A stretch of 64,000 nucleotides of DNA from Bacillota bacterium (GCA_017656135.1 JACDOJ010000001.1:1-64000); one strand, 5' to 3'; shown: positions 39,960 to 49,540, numbered from the stretch's first letter. Translations and numbers: made by a program. Notes: generated by a model from the sequence alone, not told the origin.

Positions 39960-41918
39960 CTATTCCCCGCTGCTAGACACGGTGCTTGTCGGGTTTTGGT
40001 CTTTCGCATCTTTCATCGCTGTGCCGGCGATCCGTTTATCGCCGACCCTTTTCGTCCATTTGATCTCATCAAAGTACTCCAAGAGAGCAATAGCATATTT
40101 CCGGCTGCTCTCGGTGGCATCCCGGAAAGCCGCGGTTTCCAGACCGCCTTCCTCCTGGATAATATTTTTCGCCAGCTCCTTGGCCTTCTCCAAATTGTCC
40201 CGGTGAAAGATGATTCCTTCACTGACTTTGACCACACTGCCCTTAAGAAGGAGGTAATTAAGAATCTCGGTCAAACCCTCCCCGCTTTGGTTGAATTTGG
40301 CCGCCAAGTCAGCCATGTTGGGGGGAGAATATCCTGCCGAGAGCAGTTCCTCCTCAATCTGACCGGCAATTCGTTCTTCTTCCGGGCCGAGCTGTAGTCC
40401 CTTGCCCGGCAGTCCAACTTCCTTATCATAAACATTGATTCGACCGACTTGAACCCAGTGCTCCAAGAGGCTGGCGAAGAGCTTTGGTTCCCAGTCCGGA
40501 ACCAGCCGGCTGCGCAGCTCTTCCTTGGAGTAGCCTTTGCGCATCGGGTACTCGGCGTGAAACGCCTCCAAGAGTTTCCCGGCCTTTTCCCAGAGCTGCT
40601 TCTCTCCTGCACTCCAAAGAAAGACCTGGTTGTTCTCGAGGTCGATAATCTCTCCCTCCCTGAGCAGGGTCCGAATCTGCGTGCGCAGCTCCCCAGGATC
40701 CAGCAAAGTCTTCTTGCGCAGCTCATCTCGGGTAAGAGGGGTGGTCGGCACCCGCTCGAAGGACAACCGCAAAAGGTCCAGGGGATGACCTTCGTCTTCC
40801 CGGCGCAAAATCTCCAACGTATCTGGGCTCTTCCGCTTCCACCTTAAAGGATTGCCGCTTAAGATCTTACCTCCGGCCACGGTGTGAGCCGGGGAATAGG
40901 TTCTGATTACAAAGAGATCTCCCCGTGCCACCACCACCGGATCCTCTAACATCAACTGGCCGTAGCCGGTCTGGCCCGGTTCAACAGTTTCAGCCCCTAA
41001 GACTCTAAGCCTGGCCAAGACCTCACTGGTACCCACGTGAACCCGGACCCTTTCTCCGTGGGAAAGCTCTTTGGCCTTCTCCAACACGCTGATTTTGACA
41101 TCGACGATGGTGGTCGGCTCCAAGAGTCCGGGCTCTAAAATGACATCGCCCCTTTTCAGCTGGGACTTCTCCACACCGGCCAAGTTCAGAGCCACTCTCT
41201 GCCCAGCCTCCACTGATGAAACCGGTTCATCATGGACCTGAATCTGGCGAACTTTCGCCCGAATCCCGGCGGGCTGGATCTCCACCTCATCCTTGATCTG
41301 GATGGTGCCGCCGAGCAAGGTTCCGGTAACAACCGTGCCGTGCCCGGAGATCTGGAAGACCCGGTCTATCGGCAAGCGTAGGAGCTTGGAGGGCTCGCTT
41401 TTTTCCGCTTCGGAAACCACCTTTTCCACCTGGGCCAACAGCTCAGGAATCCCGTCACCGGTGACAGCCGATACCGGTACCAGGGGGGCGTTTTCCAAGG
41501 TAGTACCAACCAGACGTTCCTTAATATCCTCCTGCACAAGTTCGAGGAGCTCGGCATCAACCAGATCCTTCTTGGTGACCGCGACCACTCCATACTTCAC
41601 CTGGAGCAGGTTCAGGATATCTAAGTGCTCATCAGTCTGAGGCATAACCCCCTCATCGGCTGCCACCACCAAGATCACCACATCTATGCTGCTCACCCCG
41701 GCCAACATGTTCTTAATGAACCGCTCATGACCGGGAACATCGATGATCGCCGCCTTCTTTCCGCTGGGTAATGTAAAGGGGGCAAAACCCAGGTCAATGG
41801 TGAGCCCTCTTCTCCTCTCCTCTTCCCAGCGGTCGGTGTTAACTCCCGTGATAGCCTTGACCAAGGTGGTTTTCCCGTGGTCCACATGTCCGGCTGTACC
41901 CATTATGATCCTGCGCAT
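39960..41918 (-). CDS. selB: selenocysteine-specific elongation factor
   Basis: 652 residues. GTPase domain at the start (MGTAGHVDHGKTTLVKAI, VDVPGHERFIKNML-like IIDVPGHERFIKNMLAG, TKKDLVD), then domains 2 and 3, and from about residue 390 the winged helices that bind the SECIS hairpin (LLRLSFERVPTTPLTRDELR). Delivers Sec-tRNA to UGA codons. The ATG directly follows the selA stop. Confidence 0.97.
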   Translation of the reverse strand: MRRIIMGTAGHVDHGKTTLVKAITGVNTDRWEEERRRGLTIDLGFAPFTLPSGKKAAIIDVPGHERFIKNMLAGVSSIDVVILVVAADEGVMPQTDEHLDILNLLQVKYGVVAVTKKDLVDAELLELVQEDIKERLVGTTLENAPLVPVSAVTGDGIPELLAQVEKVVSEAEKSEPSKLLRLPIDRVFQISGHGTVVTGTLLGGTIQIKDEVEIQPAGIRAKVRQIQVHDEPVSSVEAGQRVALNLAGVEKSQLKRGDVILEPGLLEPTTIVDVKISVLEKAKELSHGERVRVHVGTSEVLARLRVLGAETVEPGQTGYGQLMLEDPVVVARGDLFVIRTYSPAHTVAGGKILSGNPLRWKRKSPDTLEILRREDEGHPLDLLRLSFERVPTTPLTRDELRKKTLLDPGELRTQIRTLLREGEIIDLENNQVFLWSAGEKQLWEKAGKLLEAFHAEYPMRKGYSKEELRSRLVPDWEPKLFASLLEHWVQVGRINVYDKEVGLPGKGLQLGPEEERIAGQIEEELLSAGYSPPNMADLAAKFNQSGEGLTEILNYLLLKGSVVKVSEGIIFHRDNLEKAKELAKNIIQEEGGLETAAFRDATESSRKYAIALLEYFDEIKWTKRVGDKRIAGTAMKDAKDQNPTSTVSSSGE

Positions 41919-43328
41919 TTAAACAAAAACCTCCCGACTGCGGCCTAGTGTTTCAGCGATGAAGGGTATCTGGTCGTCAGTGATAGTCCTAGCGTTGAGG
42001 AGTACTTTCTCCTGGCTAACCCTGACAATCACCGGAGGGTCCTGTTTTCTCAGCCACTCTTCCAGGTCGACCGGGCTGACCCAGGACAAAACCACTGAAA
42101 CCGCTGTGCTGGGAATCTCCGCGCCAGGCAGAGAACCGCCGCCGGCCTGAGCCGGATCTGAAACCAACTCCACGTGTGCTCCCGGTGCAGTAGCAGCAAT
42201 GGCTTCAGCTAACCTCCTGGCTCTTTCGGCCACCGTTTCCTCGGATTCAGAAAGCATCCGCAAGGTGGGGATCTCAACCAGAGCCAGCTCGGGCAGGAGG
42301 TACAATTTCAAGGTGGCCTCCAAGGCGGCCAAGGTCATCTTGTCGATCCGCAAAGCCCTGGTAAGTTGGTTTTTCTTGATTTTTTGAATCAAATCTTTTC
42401 GGCCAACGATAATGCCGGCCTGGGGACCGCCCAACAGTTTATCCCCGCTGAAGGTGACTACATCAGCCCCGGCGGCGATGCTCTCTTGAACCGTTGGCTC
42501 TTTGGGCAGGCCCAAACGGGAAAGATCGACCAGAACCCCGCTGCCTAAATCTTCAATGAGGATTATCCCTTTTTTCTTAGCCAGTTTAGCCAGATCCGAG
42601 AGGGGAACGCTCTCGGTAAAACCCAGGATGCGGAAGTTCGAGGTATGCACCTTCAGGATAACCTTGGTCTCTTCAGTGATGGCCTCCTCGTAGTCATAGA
42701 GGTGGGTCTTGTTGGTGGTGCCCACTTCCCGCAGGACGGCCCCGCTCCTGGCCATAACCTCAGGTACCCGGAAGGAGCCGCCGATCTCCACCAGCTCACC
42801 CCGGGAGACCACCGCCTCACCGCCTTTGGCCAAAGTATCCAAGACCAGCATAATAGCAGCGGCGTTATTGTTGACCACCAGACCGGCCTCGGCGCCGGTG
42901 ATCTGGACCAAGAGTTCTTCCACGTGGGAATAGCGTGAACCCCGCTCCCCCTTCTCAAGGTCGTACTCAAGATTGGAGTAGGTCCCGGCCACCCGCTCCA
43001 CGGCCTTCCGAGCCATATCCGCCAACGGAGAACGCCCCAAATTGGTGTGGATGATCACCCCGGTGGCATTGACGGCCGGGCGCAGATGCAAATCCTGCTC
43101 CCAGCCGTCAAAATACTCCTCAAGGCTTTGGCTCCAGGCCTCAGGTGACTCTGGAACAACCGCTGCCCCAGCCAGGACCTTTTTGCGCAGCTTATCCACG
43201 TAAAGCCGTAAGGCCCCCACTACCGCGTCCCGGGGCCACTTCTCGGCCTGCTTCTCCACAGGATCTAGTTCCAGCAGCTCGTTGATGGGGGGAATCCGCC
43301 TGAGCTGTTCGTTAACCGCGTTTTTCAA
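41919..43328 (-). CDS. selA: L-seryl-tRNA(Sec) selenium transferase
   Basis: About 469 residues, PLP enzyme that turns Ser-tRNA(Sec) into Sec-tRNA(Sec). RRIPPINELL, NATGVIIHTNLGRSPLA, YSNLEYDLEKGERGSRYSHVE (typical), LVVNNNAAAIMLVL and the PLP lysine in FSGDKLLGGPQAGIIVG. TTG start at 43328, 7 nt after GGAGG, overlaps the selD end region. Confidence 0.97.
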   Translation of the reverse strand: MKNAVNEQLRRIPPINELLELDPVEKQAEKWPRDAVVGALRLYVDKLRKKVLAGAAVVPESPEAWSQSLEEYFDGWEQDLHLRPAVNATGVIIHTNLGRSPLADMARKAVERVAGTYSNLEYDLEKGERGSRYSHVEELLVQITGAEAGLVVNNNAAAIMLVLDTLAKGGEAVVSRGELVEIGGSFRVPEVMARSGAVLREVGTTNKTHLYDYEEAITEETKVILKVHTSNFRILGFTESVPLSDLAKLAKKKGIILIEDLGSGVLVDLSRLGLPKEPTVQESIAAGADVVTFSGDKLLGGPQAGIIVGRKDLIQKIKKNQLTRALRIDKMTLAALEATLKLYLLPELALVEIPTLRMLSESEETVAERARRLAEAIAATAPGAHVELVSDPAQAGGGSLPGAEIPSTAVSVVLSWVSPVDLEEWLRKQDPPVIVRVSQEKVLLNARTITDDQIPFIAETLGRSREVFV

Positions 43329-43330
43329 TA

Positions 43331-44377
43331 TCAACCCTCCACCAGCAGAGATTTTGCTTTCGCTTCGGTGATCTCGCCAACTACCACCGCAGTAACTCTC
43401 TCACTCTTCAAAGCGGAGACCAGGCTGTCGGCTTCCTTCCCTGGCACAGCCAAGAGCAGTCCGCCGGAGGTCTGGGGATCTGCAGCCAACTCAAAAAGGG
43501 TGGAATCCAACCCCTGGCCCATCTGCACCTTATCCTCAAGGAAAGACAGGTTGGAGACCAGTCCCCCTGGGAGGTAGCCTTTTTTGGCGTAATCATAAGC
43601 CCCTGGTAAAAGAGGCAGCTCGGAAAGGTATACGTGAGCTGTCACTCCACTTCCGGAAGCCATCTCCCACAAGTGGCCTAAGAAACCAAAACCGGTGACA
43701 TCCGTGCAGGCATGGACAGTATACTCTGCAGCTGTTTCCGCGGCAGTCTTGTTCAACTCAGCCATGGATTCGGTCATGGCCTTTACTTCCTCTTCTCCGG
43801 CAGCACCTTTCTTAAGAGCTGTGCTAATTACCCCGGTCCCCAAGGGTTTGGTCAAGATCAGTTTGTCTCCAGGTTTAGCCCCTACGTTTTGCCAAACCTT
43901 CTCCGGATTCACAATTCCAGTCACCGAAAGACCGTACTTAGGCTCATCATCCTGAACCGTGTGCCCACCTAGAAGGGCCACCCCGGCCTCCTGCACCTTT
44001 TCAGAACCGCCTTTGATAATCTGGCCTAGAATACCCAAATCCGAGTTACAGGGGAAACAGACAATATTCAAGGCCGTCAGAGGCCGGCCCCCCATAGCGT
44101 AGACATCGCTCAGGGAATTGGCGGCGGCAATCTGACCGTACCAGTATGGATCATCGACAATAGGGGTGAAAAAGTCCAGAGTCTGGATCAATGCTGTCTT
44201 CTCGTCGAGTTTGTACACCCCGGCATCGTCCACCGTATTGAAACCAACCAACACATTTTCGTTATAAGGCGCTTCAGGCAAGTGACGCAAAACTTGCGCC
44301 AGGTCTCCAGGACCAAATTTTGCTGCTCAACCTGATTTAGATGATAACTGGGTCAATCGAATTTTTTCCTTGTTCAT
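43331..44377 (-). CDS. selD: selenide, water dikinase (a selenoprotein, Sec17)
   Basis: Makes selenophosphate, the selenium donor for SelA. The ORF track starts at residue 30 because an in-frame TGA (44327-44329) interrupts the frame. Reading through gives MNKEKIRLTQLSSKSGUAAK and then FGPGDLAQVLRHLPEAP, a perfect SelD N-terminus with Sec at the catalytic Cys position followed by the conserved Ala-Ala-Lys. 348 residues in total, as expected. The ATG at 44377 has AAAGGAGG upstream. A SECIS-like hairpin follows the TGA. Its own product is needed to make it. Confidence 0.95.
44302..44329 (-). promoter_or_regulatory. Sec UGA codon and bSECIS-like hairpin in selD
   Basis: The UGA is 44327-44329. 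On the RNA, GGUC and GACC (44311-44314 and 44302-44305) form a stem with apical loop CUGGA about 17 nt beyond the UGA, within the distance range for bacterial SECIS elements. The stem is short, so longer flanking pairs may add to it. Confidence 0.6.
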
Positions 44378-44444
44378 TAGAGACGGCCTCCTTTGCCTGA
44401 AGTTTGCCCACTGGGAGCATCTCCCTATTATTTAGACAAACAAA

Positions 44445-44474
44445 GGGCGAGCCCTGCCATGAGAGGGTTCGCCC
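44445..44474 (-). terminator. second hairpin between selC and selD
   Basis: Minus strand GGGCGAACCCT pairs with AGGGCTCGCCC-like sequence (one G-U), followed by TTTGTTTG. Its loop region (CTCATGGCAGGG) is nearly the same as that of the selC terminator just upstream. It could attenuate transcription into selD. Confidence 0.5.
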
Positions 44475-44488
44475 AACCGTTCTTTCAA

Positions 44489-44523
44489 TAAAAAAGCGAC
44501 CCCTGCCGTGAGCAAGGATCGCT
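44489..44523 (-). terminator. terminator after selC
   Basis: Minus strand GCGATCC and GGGGTCGC form a stem around CTCACGGCA, followed by six T. A typical intrinsic terminator a few bases after the tRNA. Partial read-through would supply selDAB. Confidence 0.7.
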
Positions 44524-44534
44524 GGTATGCAATT

Positions 44535-44631
44535 TGGCGGGAGTATGTGGGAATCGAACCCACCACGGACAGGGCCACTGCCCGTCACTGGATTTGAAGT
44601 CCAGGAGGCCCACCAGGACCCATCCACTCCC
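44535..44631 (-). tRNA. selC: tRNA-Sec (anticodon TCA)
   Basis: 97 nt including an encoded CCA. It begins GGGAGTGG and ends ACTCCCGCCA, with the anticodon arm CTGGACTTCAAATCCAG (TCA at 44595-44597), nearly the same as in E. coli selC, a long variable arm and T loop GGTTCGATTCC. Extended acceptor and long extra arm give the unusual length. Lies directly upstream of selD-selA-selB. Confidence 0.97.
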
Positions 44632-44645
44632 TAGAGACAAGTGAT

Positions 44646-44654
44646 ATTATAACA
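44646..44654 (-). promoter_or_regulatory. extended -10 promoter of selC
   Basis: Minus strand TGT-TATAAT about 15 bp before the tRNA, i.e. an extended -10 box with consensus hexamer. No good -35 is seen. Confidence 0.55.
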
Positions 44655-44675
44655 CACTTTTCCCCACAAGGAAAT

Positions 44676-44698
44676 GGGCCCCGTGTCAGGCGGGGCCC
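44676..44698 (-). terminator. terminator of the formate dehydrogenase operon
   Basis: GGGCCCCG and CGGGGCCC form a perfect 8-bp G/C stem with a 7-nt loop, followed on the minus strand by ATTTCCTT. It separates the FDH genes from selC. Confidence 0.75.
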
Positions 44699-44722
44699 TT
44701 CGTTGCTTCTCTTCCCTACTCT

Positions 44723-45409
44723 TTAGGCATCTTTTCCGGTCACCCGACGATACCACTTGGGATAGTGGCTCTTGGCAAACTCCTCGTCGACCCAACCGGT
44801 GGTCATGCCCTTTAAGGCAGTCCTCATCTTCGGATGGATCAGGCTGAGGTACATGTGGACCAACAGCATAGATGTCATGAACAGCCAGCTCAGATCATGA
44901 ATGGGGTAGGCCAGGCGAACTGCCCACTTAGGGAAAGTCTCCGGGAACCACATCACGAAACCGCTGATGGTCAAGGTAAAGAGCGTGCCCACAGTCAGGA
45001 TGGAGTTGACTTTCTCACCGGAGTTGATAAAATCAGCCTCCGGGAGATCTCCATGCCGTCCCATGAACTCGGTCACAATATACTTGGCGGAAAAGATGAA
45101 GTCTTCTTTCTTCCAAGTAAATGCAACCTTCAACCACTCTTTCATCTGCTGCCTGGAGCCAACCAAGAGGAGGACTAGAGCGAAGAGAGCATAGGGAATT
45201 GCCACTACCCTGTGAATGATACGGGCATTCTGGATACCGCCGAAAAGGTTACCGATCCAGGTAGTTGCCGGCACATAGATGGATAGACCGGTCAACAACA
45301 GGGTAAGGAAGGTAACGGTATGAACCCAGTGGGCAGCGATGCCCGCTTTGGTAAACCTGCGAACCTTTCCGTCCTTTACAATTCCAATATTAGGCTCTTT
45401 GTTGGCCAT
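44723..45409 (-). CDS. formate dehydrogenase gamma subunit (cytochrome b556)
   Basis: 228-residue membrane cytochrome b of the FdnI type. Four hydrophobic helices; RFTKAGIAAHWVHTVTFLTL, ARIIHRVVAIPYALFALVL and MTSMLLVHMYLSLIH carry histidines expected to ligate heme b. It anchors the dehydrogenase and passes electrons to quinone. Directly follows the beta subunit. Confidence 0.93.
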   Translation of the reverse strand: MANKEPNIGIVKDGKVRRFTKAGIAAHWVHTVTFLTLLLTGLSIYVPATTWIGNLFGGIQNARIIHRVVAIPYALFALVLLLVGSRQQMKEWLKVAFTWKKEDFIFSAKYIVTEFMGRHGDLPEADFINSGEKVNSILTVGTLFTLTISGFVMWFPETFPKWAVRLAYPIHDLSWLFMTSMLLVHMYLSLIHPKMRTALKGMTTGWVDEEFAKSHYPKWYRRVTGKDA

Positions 45410-46207
45410 TTACTTCACTCCCCCTTCAACGTGGGCTCCGGTCTCCTTCGGCGGTTTCTGGACGAAGTTGAACCAGGTGGCTACCAAGAGCAACAGAACG
45501 GAAGCACCGACTGCCACATTACCAACCGGACGGGCAAGGTACTGCCAGAACTTGACCTGCCACGGCACTTGGGTACCGTGAGGCGGCAGACCGTAAACCG
45601 CCGGATCTTCAGTGAGGATGTACAGGACAGTGCCACCGGCTTCTTCGTTGCCGTAAATGGTAGCCCGTGGGAACCGCTTCCGTACCTGAGCCAAGCGAAC
45701 CTGTGCTGCTCTCAGCATATCTTCCCGCTCACCGAACTGAATGGCTCCAGTGGGACAGGTCTTGCTACAGGCGGGAGTCAACCCGTTTTCGATCCGGCTG
45801 ACACACATGTCACACTTGCTCATTTTGTGAGTGTTGTTGTCGACCTTAGGCACTCCGAAGGGGCAGTTCTGAACGCAGTAACCACACCCGATGCAGAGGT
45901 CCCTGTCAACATAGATTGCTCCTTCTGGGCTGCGCTGGATGGCGTTTTTCGGACAAACCATCATACAGGCTGCTTCGGTGCAGTGCATGCACTGCCTTTT
46001 GCCGAAGATCCACCGGATTCCGTCGGCCTCCTCGACCTCATTCATCTTGACGATGGTGTAGGTCTGGGTGGCGAAACCTTCTTTAGTCTGGTACGACCCA
46101 TTGAAAGGCCGGATATCAGCCGCTAGGTCGTTCCAGTTTTTGCAGGCCACTTCGCAGCCACGACAAGCCATGCACTTTGAGGTGTCAATGAACAAAGTCT
46201 TGGCCAT
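45410..46207 (-). CDS. formate dehydrogenase beta subunit (4 x [4Fe-4S])
   Basis: 265 residues. Four cysteine clusters: CMACRGCEVACKNW, CMHCTEAACMMVCP, CIGCGYCVQNCPFGVP and CDMC...CSKTCP, the set for four [4Fe-4S] centres, then a C-terminal membrane helix (VAVGASVLLLLVATWF) as in FdnH. Carries electrons from FdnG to the cytochrome. It starts immediately after the alpha-subunit stop. Confidence 0.94.
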   Translation of the reverse strand: MAKTLFIDTSKCMACRGCEVACKNWNDLAADIRPFNGSYQTKEGFATQTYTIVKMNEVEEADGIRWIFGKRQCMHCTEAACMMVCPKNAIQRSPEGAIYVDRDLCIGCGYCVQNCPFGVPKVDNNTHKMSKCDMCVSRIENGLTPACSKTCPTGAIQFGEREDMLRAAQVRLAQVRKRFPRATIYGNEEAGGTVLYILTEDPAVYGLPPHGTQVPWQVKFWQYLARPVGNVAVGASVLLLLVATWFNFVQKPPKETGAHVEGGVK

Positions 46208-49186
46208 TTACTCCACCCCCCTTATATCTACGAGGAAGGCCTTGTATTCTGGGATGTTAGTATTGGCATCACCGATATGCGGTGTCAGGTTGTTGGCTGT
46301 AGCACCGGTTACAATACCGGAGAAGCCAAAGCACCACGGCAAGCCAACCTGGTGGACTTTCTTACCGTTGACTTCCAAAGCCTTCATCCGTTTAGTGACC
46401 AGAGCGTAGACTTCGATTTCACCACGAGCGGAAGAAACGATGATCTTCTGCCCGTTCTTGATCCCTTTCTCAGCAGCCAGGTCCTCACCGATCTCCGCGT
46501 ACATGTACGGAATCAACTCAGCAAGCCACGGCAGGTTCCTGGTCATACCACCGGTCTGCCAGTGCTCGGAGACGCGGTAGGTGGTGCCCACATAGGGGAA
46601 CCGACTGGAATTGCCCTTGGCGTTCATCGGAGTATTCCAGACCTTCACTGCCGGGTTCAAGTCTACACTGGAGAGGATGTTCTTGGTCGGAGTCTCCCAA
46701 GGCTCATAGTGTTCGGGTAGAGGACCTTCGGCACGGGCTGAGTAAATGCAGCCAACACCTTCAGGCCGCATGATAAAGGCATCCTGACCGCCTGGTGCGT
46801 ATGGGGCCTTGGTTTTGCCAAAGTCAGGCACATCGTAACCAACCCACTGACCTTTGGCCTCATCCCACCAGATTGCCGCCTTGTCTTCCGCCCAGGGCTG
46901 ACCGTTGGGATCGGCAGAACAGCGGTTGTAGATAATCCGCCGGTTAGCCGGCCAGGACCAAGCCCACTCTAGGTAGTTGCCCATTCCACCTGAGTCGGTG
47001 GTGTTCCGGCGCTTCGTCAAGTTACCCTCTTCCGGATACATGCCACAGTAAATCCAGTTACCACTGCAAGTAGTCCCGTCATCCTTCAACTTGCTGAAGA
47101 GCGGGAGCTGTTTGCCGGTAATGAAGTCGTAGCCATTGATCTCCCGGGCAACTTTATCAATGTCAGGCTCTTCTCCGTTTCCGTAATCCCAGAAGAGATC
47201 GGTGATGATCTTATCCTTAGGATCGGTGGAGCCTTCATGGAGCTTAGCGATCTTCTTGTACAGGTTGTGGATGATCCAGAGGTCGGGTTTGGAATCACCC
47301 TTGGGCTCCAAGGCCTTCCAGCGCCACTGCACCCACCTACCGGAGTTGGAGATGGAGCCCTCCTTCTCAAAAGAAGCTGCTGCCGGCAGGAAGAAGACTT
47401 CAGTCTTGATATCAGCCGGATTTGCCCCCGGGCGTTTCCAGAAGGATGCAGACTCAGTCTCCCACAAATCCACTGCTACCAGCCAATCCAGGTTCTCCAT
47501 GGCCTTAGCCTCTTTGAGGGCATCCGGACCGCCGACGACCGGATTCTGACCCCAGAGGAACATACCCTTGATGTGCCCTTCGTACACGGCTTCAAAGAGT
47601 CCGATGTGGTCGTAGTAAACTCCTGGTTTCTTCTTCGGCAGGTAGTCATAGCAGAAGTCATTTTCTTTGGTAGCTGCCGGGCCCCAGAAAGCCTTGAGTA
47701 AGCTAACCATGAACTTCGGCTTATTAGTCCAATAACCTGATGCCGGTGTCTCGTTCTTCAGGTAATCCGCCAGGGTAGCATGTTTCTCGGTAGCGACAGG
47801 GCTGGAAAGGTACCCGGGCAGGATGTGCTGCAAGAGAGCCATATCTGTGGACCCTTGCACATTGGACTCACCGCGTAGAGCGTTGACACCGCCGCCAGGA
47901 CGACCGGTATTACCCAACAGCAGCTGCAGCAAGGCGTAACTGCGAACATTCTCGGTACCGACAGTATGCTGGGTGGTTCCCATAGCGTACATAATGGTAC
48001 CGGTCTTATCCGGAGCACCTGTGGCACAGAAGGTTTCAGCCACTTTGAGGTAAACATCTTTGGGCGTACCGGTGATCTTACAGACAGTGTCCACATCGTA
48101 GCGGCTATAGTGACGCTTCAGGATTTGGAAGACACAGTTGGGATCCTGCATGGTCATATCCCGTTTGTAGCTACCATCTGCGTTCTTCTGGTATGCCCAG
48201 GATTTGGTGTCGTATTTGCGGCTCTGCGGATTGTAACCGGTGAAGAGACCGTCATCGAAACCGAACTCGGGGTTTACCAAGAAAGTGGCGTTGGTGTAGT
48301 TTACCACATAATCCCGATGATAGAGTTCGTTATCCAGGACATACTTAATTAGACCGCCGATGAAGGCGATATCGGTACCACTACGTAACGGAGCATAGAT
48401 ATCTGCCAAAGCCGAAGTACGGGTGTAGCGGGGATCAACGTGGATAATTTTGGCCCCTCTCTTCTCCCGAGCTTCAGTCAACCACTTGAAGGACATCGGA
48501 TGGTTCTCGGCCGCATTGCTGCCTATAATGAGGGCACAATCAGTATTCTTCAGGTCAATGTAGTGATTGGTCATTGCTCCTCTACCATACGTGGGCGCCA
48601 GACCGGCGACCGTAGAGGAGTGTCATATACGGGCCTGGTGCTCAAGATAGGTAATACCTAGGGCCCGAGCAAACTTGTGCAAGAGATAGGCTTCCTCGTT
48701 GTCCAAGGCCGCACCACCTAAATTGGCAATACCATCGGTGCGGTTAACGATAATGCCGTTCTCTTCGCGGACAAAGGTAGCATCCCTGGTCTCTTTGACT
48801 CTTTCCGCGATGCGTTCCAGCATCCAGTCCCAACTTTTTTCTTCCCACCGATCGCTGCCAGGAGCGCGATACAGGGGTTTGGTAACCCGTCTGTCAGTCT
48901 CATGAATCTGTCTGACAGCTGAACCTTTGCTGCAAAGTGCGCCCTGGTTGATGGGATGATCCGGGTCACCTTCACTGCCGATAAGCTTACCGCTTTTGGT
49001 GTAGATGAGGATGCCGCATCCACAGGAGCAGTAAGGGCAGATGGTCGGGGTAGCCTTGCAGGATGCGATCTTTAGTTCAGGAACCTTGGCCTCTACGGCA
49101 TCAAGGTTGAATCCCAACTCCCGAACAAAGAGGGATCCTGCGGCAATCCCAGAGATTTTAAGAAAATCCCTACGACTGACTCGCAT
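46208..49186 (-). CDS. fdnG: formate dehydrogenase alpha subunit, selenocysteine- and molybdopterin-containing
   Basis: 992 residues read through an in-frame TGA (48623-48625); the ORF track shows two pieces (48623-49273 and 46208-48574). Across the junction the sequence is YLEHQARI-U-HSSTVAGLAPTYGRG, the exact FdnG Sec context. N-terminus MRVSRRDFLKISGIAAGSLF is a Tat signal, so the enzyme acts outside the membrane. CPYCSCGCGILIYTKSGK binds [4Fe-4S]. Start: ATG 49186, preceded by GGAGTGGAG. It oxidises formate to CO2. W in place of Mo in the pterin site cannot be excluded. Confidence 0.95.
48593..48625 (-). promoter_or_regulatory. Sec UGA codon and bSECIS hairpin in fdnG
   Basis: UGA at 48623-48625, then on the RNA GGUCGCC pairs with GGCGCCC (one mismatch) around the loop GGUCU, about 18 nt from the UGA. 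The stem-loop context GGUCUGGC also occurs in E. coli fdnG, where it binds SelB. Confidence 0.85.
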
Positions 49187-49214
49187 TAAAGACTCCACTC
49201 CTTTCAGTTTTGGC

Positions 49215-49271
49215 GATTCACCGGCTAGGCTCTTTCTTGCCATCACCTCCCAGATTTGCCTGCGGTGAATC
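49215..49271 (-). promoter_or_regulatory. long inverted repeat in the fdnG leader (candidate structured RNA)
   Basis: Minus strand GATTCACCG and CGGTGAATC, a perfect 9-bp pair, enclose 39 nt that can form a second AGGC/GCCT stem and contain the GGGAGGTGATGGC core. It lies 29 bp before the ATG, so it is in the mRNA leader if the promoter at 49329-49358 is correct. I could not match it to a riboswitch family by eye. Confidence 0.45.
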
Positions 49272-49328
49272 ATTGAATGTGGCGTAATCAGGAAAAATAG
49301 TTGGTTAAAAATAAAGCCCCTGATAACA

Positions 49329-49358
49329 ATTTTAACACCATGGAAAAACGAAAGACAA
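49329..49358 (-). promoter_or_regulatory. possible sigma-A promoter of the formate dehydrogenase operon
   Basis: Minus strand TTGTCT, 18-bp spacer, TAAAAT, about 140 bp before fdnG. The rest of the 49272-49490 gap shows no gene or other clear motif. Confidence 0.4.
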
Positions 49359-49489
49359 AGGTAGAAATTAGTGGTTTTCGGAATTTTCTGTCGTCTTTCC
49401 CCAACTACGTCCTTGCTAAAACTGATCCAGGGTAATTATTCTCCCTGAGTGGAACAATTCCTTCCCAATCCAAAAAATTCGAAGAGGGA

Positions 49490-49522
49490 GAAAACCCCTC
49501 AACTCTTGGGCGAGGGGTCTAG
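49490..49522 (-). terminator. terminator after fdhE
   Basis: Minus strand ACCCCTC and GAGGGGT form a 7-bp stem with an 11-nt loop, followed by TTTCTCC. It separates fdhE from the fdnG leader. Confidence 0.65.
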
Positions 49523-49540
49523 GGATCTTCTTGAGCTGGG

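Noticed and set aside
44337-44627. Minus-strand ORF of 96 aa
   Set aside because: It runs through tRNA-Sec, its terminator and the selD start. It is a chance frame.
45320-46126. Plus-strand ORF of 268 aa
   Set aside because: Antisense to the formate dehydrogenase beta and gamma genes, which have complete family motifs. It has no recognisable motif.
48575-48625. Frameshift or premature stop in formate dehydrogenase alpha subunit
   Set aside because: The UGA is in the exact Sec position with a SECIS hairpin and the Sec machinery nearby; both sides are in the same frame.
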